NCBI GenBank assembly: GCA_032209605.1
Contig: JASFXZ010000028.1
Location: 8,504,941-8,568,940, forward strand
Direction of reading: 5' to 3'
Length of the DNA stretch: 64,000 nucleotides
Source of the DNA: Mactromeris polynyma
Lineage: Eukaryota; Mollusca; Bivalvia; Venerida; Mactridae
Every line of letters begins with the position of its first letter. The first letter of the stretch is position 1. The translations under genes were made by a program, and so were the position numbers. The notes under the pieces were generated by a model that was given only the letters and a program-made list of their open reading frames with translations, searched no databases and was not told the origin of the DNA. Shown here in pieces: positions 58,541-64,000 of the stretch.

Positions 58541-61030
58541 GACAGTTGCATTCATGTCTTGGGTAGTTTTGTATTTACAATTTTAGTAAATATACCATGA
58601 AAATCATTTCTGGTAGATTCGAGGTTGAATTTATACTTGAATTTAAATTTGAACAAACATTGAACACAACCACTTAGTTTTGCGTATAGATATGTTTACG
58701 ATTAAATACATACTCCAATCACCCGTGTGTCAAATGAGCAGACATGTTGGTTTCATGTTACAGACGTTTTTCATAACAAGATTAAATCTGCAATTTTAAG
58801 TATTTCCCAAGCTATGGCAACGACAAATTTTACATGTATCAATGCAGGTGTAATGTTACGTCGTACAAATGTATTTAACATTTAACACAGTATGTTATTT
58901 GCATATCGCACTACAAAACCTGCTTGACATGTTTTGTAATAATGGCGTCATTTATTTAAAAAAACTTTAAAGCTTTATAGCATCCTCGTGTAAATATATT
59001 TCAAATATTTTGTAAGGAATGACATTCTAGCTTATGAAAATATTTGTATCGCTGAATTTGATATAATTTGCAATAAATAAGACATTTAACACCTTAGGTA
59101 TTCTAGCTGTCACTGAAGTTAAACGTTAAACCGCCAGCGCCAGATTCATAACACGCGGAAATCATACTTTCATATACATAGGGTCAATAAACTTGTCAAT
59201 ATATCTATGTATATATGTATCTGTGTATCGGTATATCTAAGGCTATGTATCTACGTGTTTATGTACCTATGTAGCAATATAGCTATGAACCTATGTATCT
59301 ATGTACCTATGTACCAGAGTAACTATGAACCTATGTACCTATGAACCTATGTATTTATGTATATATGTACCTGTTTAACGGAACAGTCTGCTACGATTAG
59401 ACACATCGATTGCGCAACAGGTAATTACAACTTACATATAATATTTGGATATGGCGATATATTACTTGATTATGTCTTTTAAACTACCTGACACGTCTAC
59501 ATTTACTTGGTAATGTGAAATAATAGAACAGTAGTCTCGACAAACATATACAAACATTTACTAGTAATTAATATTGATACAGGGTTTTCGTTAATTTCCA
59601 ACTATCATGTTTTTATGTCTCTGAACTATAGTATCACTTTAAAGGGAAATTAACGACGTGTGATAGTACTTTTCACGTGACCAGATGCCACGCTGCCTAG
59701 CGCGCTGCTGGATATCAATCTGAAGATGATACATTGGAAGCTGACATTCATTTCGGATGATATCGAGTATTCGGACATGATAGAATAAATAAATGAGGTC
59801 CGAATGTGGTTTATCATTATTTAAGTCTTGATTTATCACTCAGTGAGATGGGTACTTCACAGACATATATTGTTAATTATGACTTTCATTTTTATTGCCT
59901 TACTGACCCGTGAGGACAACTTCTATGAAAAATGAATACAAAGAACCATACATTCGTAACATACAAGAACTGAAACATTATTGGCAACATAGTAACATCA
60001 ATATTGGGAGAAGCCATCGTAAGAAATGTAACAGAATAAGGTAAGACCAAGCAATATCGCATTGGCTCCAACTCACAAAACTAACTGTAAAATAACACTT
60101 CAGAAACTTCGATTCCATCGCAATGATCTGAATAATCAAATAATGAGAAGTTATTGCATTTCCAGTAATCACAATGCCACGTAGGCAGCGGATATTGCTA
60201 CCGATAATGTATTGTATACCAACACTTTGTTAAACACACATAAATGCATATCTTGTGGATTTCTTAAGTAATTTATTCAGTATTTTTAATCTCGCTTCTA
60301 TTTTAATTATATGATCATGTTGTTAACATCCGTTACTTATACAGAACTAAAAACAAAACAAAAATGTTTATATTGAAATAAATTTATTTTAATAATTTCT
60401 TATATTCTGTTTGCTTGTATTTTCGTGTACTACCGAAATAACGTAACGAAAAAATCTTACCTAGATATTTTTTAGTTCAATTTAAAAATTTGTTTTCCAA
60501 ATCTTTTACAGTTGATTAATGCTGACAAAAGCATTTCTTTTCCGTATTTTTACTAATATGCCATATTGTTTCAATGTAGGTGTTGTTGTCAAAAAATACC
60601 GCGAAATAAGAAATAACGCGAAAATAGCAGCAAACACTATATTTTGGTGTTTAATTTCATTCATATCTTCCACAATTTTGGCCAGATGTTTTGAGAGGAA
60701 ATTGTTTACATAATATATCGATATCAAACATTTGTAACATGAAATATAAACAAAAATAGCAATTGTTTTCATATAAATTACTATGGAGATATGGAATTTT
60801 CTAATGACACACTTTTTGCTATAGGTCATTAGTAGAATATGATTTTTTTTTAAATTGTAGCAATTTGTCACTCTATTTACAAATTCACCAAACTGCAATT
60901 TAATTTACTATTTACTTATAAATTACAATGAACAAAAACGCATCTGCCTAGAAATTTTATGTTTTCACAACAACCGACGGTCGTAGTAATCAATTAATAG
61001 ATAAACTAGAAATGTGTCCATAGCACACAG
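58541..61030. other. Long intergenic stretch, no gene seen
   Basis: Contains a degenerate low-complexity tract at about 59200-59370 built of CTATGTA and CTATGAAC phrases. Otherwise AT-rich with short frames only; the 130-codon frame at 60506-60898 (-) is Lys/Ile/Phe-rich as expected of AT-rich noncoding DNA. Confidence 0.42.
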
Positions 61031-61494
61031 ATGCCCCCACTTCCAGCCTTTGTCAAAAAGCAAATGCTTTTATTCTGCTCATAGTTTGTGAATTGGTATC
61101 TAAATTACCAAGTGAACATCTGTACCAATTATGGTGATAAGTCAAGGACCCTTACTTTGCACTAACTGGGCGTAAACATACACGAAACACCAGGTGCACA
61201 ACTATACATGCTTGTAAACATTCCTGTAAAAGTTTATGTTTCTGGATACTATGCTTTTGGAGATACACGGCACACAATATTGCACGCTCTGTATGCTGTA
61301 TTTTCAATAAGTCAATGGCCATTACTTTCACTTACTGGGCTCACCCAAACATGAATCCCCAGGTGCAAAATAACGCATGCGTGTGAAGACTCCTATAAAG
61401 TTTTATGACTCTGGCTCATATGGAAATATGCGTGACACAAGATTTTGTGACGGACGGAAAGACGGACAAGGGGAAATCTATGGAGTGGGGGCAT
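61031..61494. mobile_element. MITE with ATGCCCCCACT terminal repeats, 464 bp
   Basis: ATGCCCCCACTTCCA at 61031 and its inverted counterpart TGGAGTGGGGGCAT ending at 61494 bound a non-coding interior with two diverged internal sub-copies (AGTCAAGGACCCTTACTTTG and AGTCAATGGCCATTACTTTC; CACCAGGTGCACAACTATAC and CCCCAGGTGCAAAATAACGC). Its right half is also found at 44165-44345. Confidence 0.78.
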
Positions 61495-61980
61495 ACAAAT
61501 GTCTCCCTGTATAATTTAATTTCATAATTTAAACATGTATGCTCAATACAATCTAAGTAGCTTATGTAAGAATAACAAGTATTGCATAAACTGTAACTGA
61601 AAAACACACATAAATGGCCGTTTGTTGAAATGCATCACATTTCACAAAATGTGTTGAAACATTATTTTAATATTCATCTGGGTTTTTTAATGGAAAATAA
61701 TGAAATATGCTAAGAAGACATAAGTATTAATCCTAATTTTCATGTCTACAAAATTGTTGCATTTATCTATTTGTTACACTTATAGTTCAGTTTATAATTT
61801 GTTAGATTGGAATACAAACTACTAATACTATATCTCACATTATTGTACATATCTTTCAAATAGAATATTGTAAATAAATGTTAAGTTAAAATCATGAACA
61901 ATTGCATTTGTAATACCCTCTTCACATACAAATAATCATATATCATGAATTAAAATACTATTGTCATAATATTGGGGGTA
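61495..61980. other. Intergenic, no gene seen
   Basis: AT-rich spacer, nothing supported. Confidence 0.42.
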
Positions 61981-61984
61981 ATAC

Positions 61985-62185
61985 ATCCTTGGAGAGAAAT
62001 GACTGGGGTCAGAAACAACTGTAAACCTTTCATTCAATCCCTGTTCCTAAATAGATGTCTTAGAGGGAAGGGAGTGGAGTAAATCAAACTAAGGCAAAAA
62101 GTGCGTCCGATATGTCGTTCAAACTCGCGACCCACTAAACACTGGTACGACGCTCTACCGACTGAGCTACCGACTGAGTGTCCGT
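61985..62185 (-). mobile_element. tRNA-derived SINE, minus strand
   Basis: The minus strand reads GGTAGCTCAGTCGGTAGAGC (a near-perfect A box) then GGGTCGCGAGTTTGAACG (B-box region with one extra change) over 62172-62101, followed by a non-tRNA body towards 61985. The terminal CCA-stem pairing of a real tRNA is not evident, and GTCGGTAG is duplicated just upstream. Best read as a SINE head. Confidence 0.68.
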
Positions 62186-63429
62186 CTTACTCAACTCCCC
62201 TACAGAAACAATAAACGCTGGGTAAGATGACGTCGTGAGTAAGGCGATATACCACAAAACGAGCTCTCAAGTATAATAGTATGGCATACAACCTATAATG
62301 TATCCGGCTGACATCACAAAAACATCAGTAATACACATGTAGTATCAAATAGAGCGAAGTGAAAACTATTTTCCTTCATATGAATCTATTGAAATAAATG
62401 TTGCACTATAATGAAGACATGAAAATAATAGCGTGCTGAGAAATGCTTCTTTATGAAAATTGCGATTTGTTCCCAAATTTTCAACAATGTTCCAGTTTCA
62501 GGTCACAATAAGGAAATTTGATTTTAACTATTGGAAAACATTATTTAGTTTACTGCAAGCACTTGTTATCAAGTTGCTTTGTATTCCCCACCATATGCAA
62601 TGTATTTCATTGCAAACATTTCAGTTTACTTCCGCATAGAATTGTATTTCAAAATGTTTAAAGCTTTAAAGTACCCTTTTCAATCGTTATAAAGAATGTG
62701 CATTCATACTAAAACGGACGGGGGGGGTTCTTTTCAGTAATTTGAATACGTTCACTAGAGGATGTTTGCATAAACTCGACGCAACATTATACATGTATTC
62801 ATTTACTATTTCTACTTTACGAAGTCATAAGGAAACTTTCATAAAATATGTAAACTTGAAAATTAAATAATGAGTTACAAGACACCAACACAATTGTGCT
62901 CCTTTCATACAAGGAAGTTTTGCAGTGCGATATGCAAAATACAGACTGTGTTAAATGTTGGTTGATATTTTTGTCCATGTATCGCTCTAACCTCGAATCT
63001 ACCATAAAATCTCGATTTTACGATCATTTTCTGTCATCGATAAAGGTAAAACTATTGGAGGTCATTTCTTGAAAATTATGCTTAGTCATAAACATGACAA
63101 AATGCCTCAATACAGTTGTACTCTACAAAACTGCATTGTGATTTTTTTTGTACACATGTTTTCCAAAAACACAAATACACGAGTCTGATACAAGAGCTTT
63201 TTATTAGATGTACGCACCGAGTTAGCTCTTGCATAGGAAATATCTGTTTTGAATTTCTGGGAATATATTAACAAAAAGCATAATGCAGTTGTTTAGCGTA
63301 TGTCTATATGAAAGCATTAACGTTCTTTTTCAATTTTATTTCTTGATGTGTTTAAATAAATATAAAACTATTTACCTATGACCGTGTAATTAATACGTCA
63401 ATTTCAAGCAAATCTTTAAACAAATCATT
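62186..63429. other. Intergenic, no gene seen
   Basis: Has a G9 run near 62719 and otherwise AT-rich sequence without recognisable features. Confidence 0.42.
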
Positions 63430-64000
63430 AAAATGGGATACAAATATAGCTGCAACTAAGTATGGATATGTCGCGTTGTTACCTTCCATACAATATGACA
63501 AACTATAGACAGGTATGGTGTAATATAGCTGCCACTAAGTATGGGTATGTCGTGACGTGACCGTCTATACAACCTGACAAACTATAGACAGGTATGGTGT
63601 AATATAGCTGCCACTTAGTATGGGTATGTCGTGACGTGACCGTCTATACAACCTGACAAACTATAGACAGGTATGGTGTAATATAGCTGCCACTAAGTAT
63701 GGGTCTGTCGCGATGTTACCGTCCATACAACATGACAAGCTATAGACAGCCATGGTGCAATGAAGCTGCCACTAAGTATGGGTCTGTCATGACGTGACCG
63801 TCTATACAACATGACAAACTAAAGACATCCATGGTGTAATATAGCTGCCACTAAGTATGGGTCTGTCATGACGTGACCGTCTATACAACCTGACTAACTA
63901 TATACAGGTATGGTGTAATATAGCTGCCACTAAGTATGGGTCTGTCATGACGTGACCGTCTATACAACATGACTAACTATATACAGGTATGGTGTAATAT
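63430..64000. repeat. 79-bp minisatellite, at least 7 copies, runs off the window
   Basis: Unit AATATAGCTGCCACTAAGTA then TGGGTATGTCGTGACGTGAC, CGTCTATACAACCTGACAAA and CTATAGACAGGTATGGTGT. Variants include GTCTGTC for GTATGTC and CATGAC for CCTGAC. The array is cut by the window edge, so its size is unknown. Confidence 0.94.

Noticed and set aside
62101..62172. Functional tRNA gene on the minus strand
   Set aside because: The A box is excellent, but the B-box region is altered, acceptor-stem pairing is not evident and the sequence continues into a SINE-like body.

Overview
This is a eukaryotic, AT-rich, gene-poor window, most likely from a mollusc and probably a bivalve. Evidence: a decayed C1q domain and an NLR-type gene joining a DZIP3-like HEPN domain to NACHT and LRRs (both families are expanded in bivalves), fragments of metazoan hAT, mariner, Tc1 and non-LTR elements, and several interspersed repeats of the kind common in bivalves. 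Species cannot be fixed from the sequence alone. No prokaryotic features, rRNA genes, functional tRNA genes or CRISPR arrays were seen.

One convincing protein gene is present, on the minus strand from 44731 to 37784. Four exons were joined by their splice sites with matching phase: HEPN part 1 (44731-44367), HEPN part 2 (43224-43156), an exon built of about 30 heptads (42574-41656), and a long terminal exon with NACHT and LRR regions (40425-37784). The joined reading frame gives about 1330 residues; the first exon was not found. A possible terminal exon of an unrecognised small zinc-binding-like protein lies at 51131-51342 (+).

The window is dominated by tandem repeats. Sixteen distinct arrays with periods of about 17, 19, 21, 32, 41, 43, 48, 49, 57, 58, 62, 69 and 79 bp cover roughly 20 of the 64 kb. 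Several create long open frames in all three phases that are not genes.

Layout: 1-7.6 kb has a hAT scrap and a 48-bp array; 7.6-9.9 kb a C1q pseudogene, a C-run-rich 58-bp array and a tRNA-derived SINE; 10.7-11.3 kb a 32-bp array. From 13.2 to 33.3 kb lies a large nested inverted duplication (arms 13.2-15.1/28.8-33.3 and 15.95-16.2/22.5-22.8) with arrays that expanded differently in the two arms, and a foldback element present in only one arm. A 17-bp array (33.4-36.0) ends in a mariner relic. The NLR gene follows. From 45 to 51 kb there is a palindromic MITE, a non-autonomous hAT element with a BED finger, and a dead jockey-like retrotransposon split by a TA-flanked DNA element. A 69-bp array (51.7-55.8) and mostly empty sequence with SINE/MITE copies complete the window, which ends inside a 79-bp array.

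The most interesting points are the HEPN-heptad-NACHT-LRR immune-type gene, whose HEPN Rx4H motif is rebuilt across an intron; a SINE whose 3' tail was amplified into a 43-bp minisatellite; and the inverted duplication, which records array growth and a transposon insertion against an empty-site copy.
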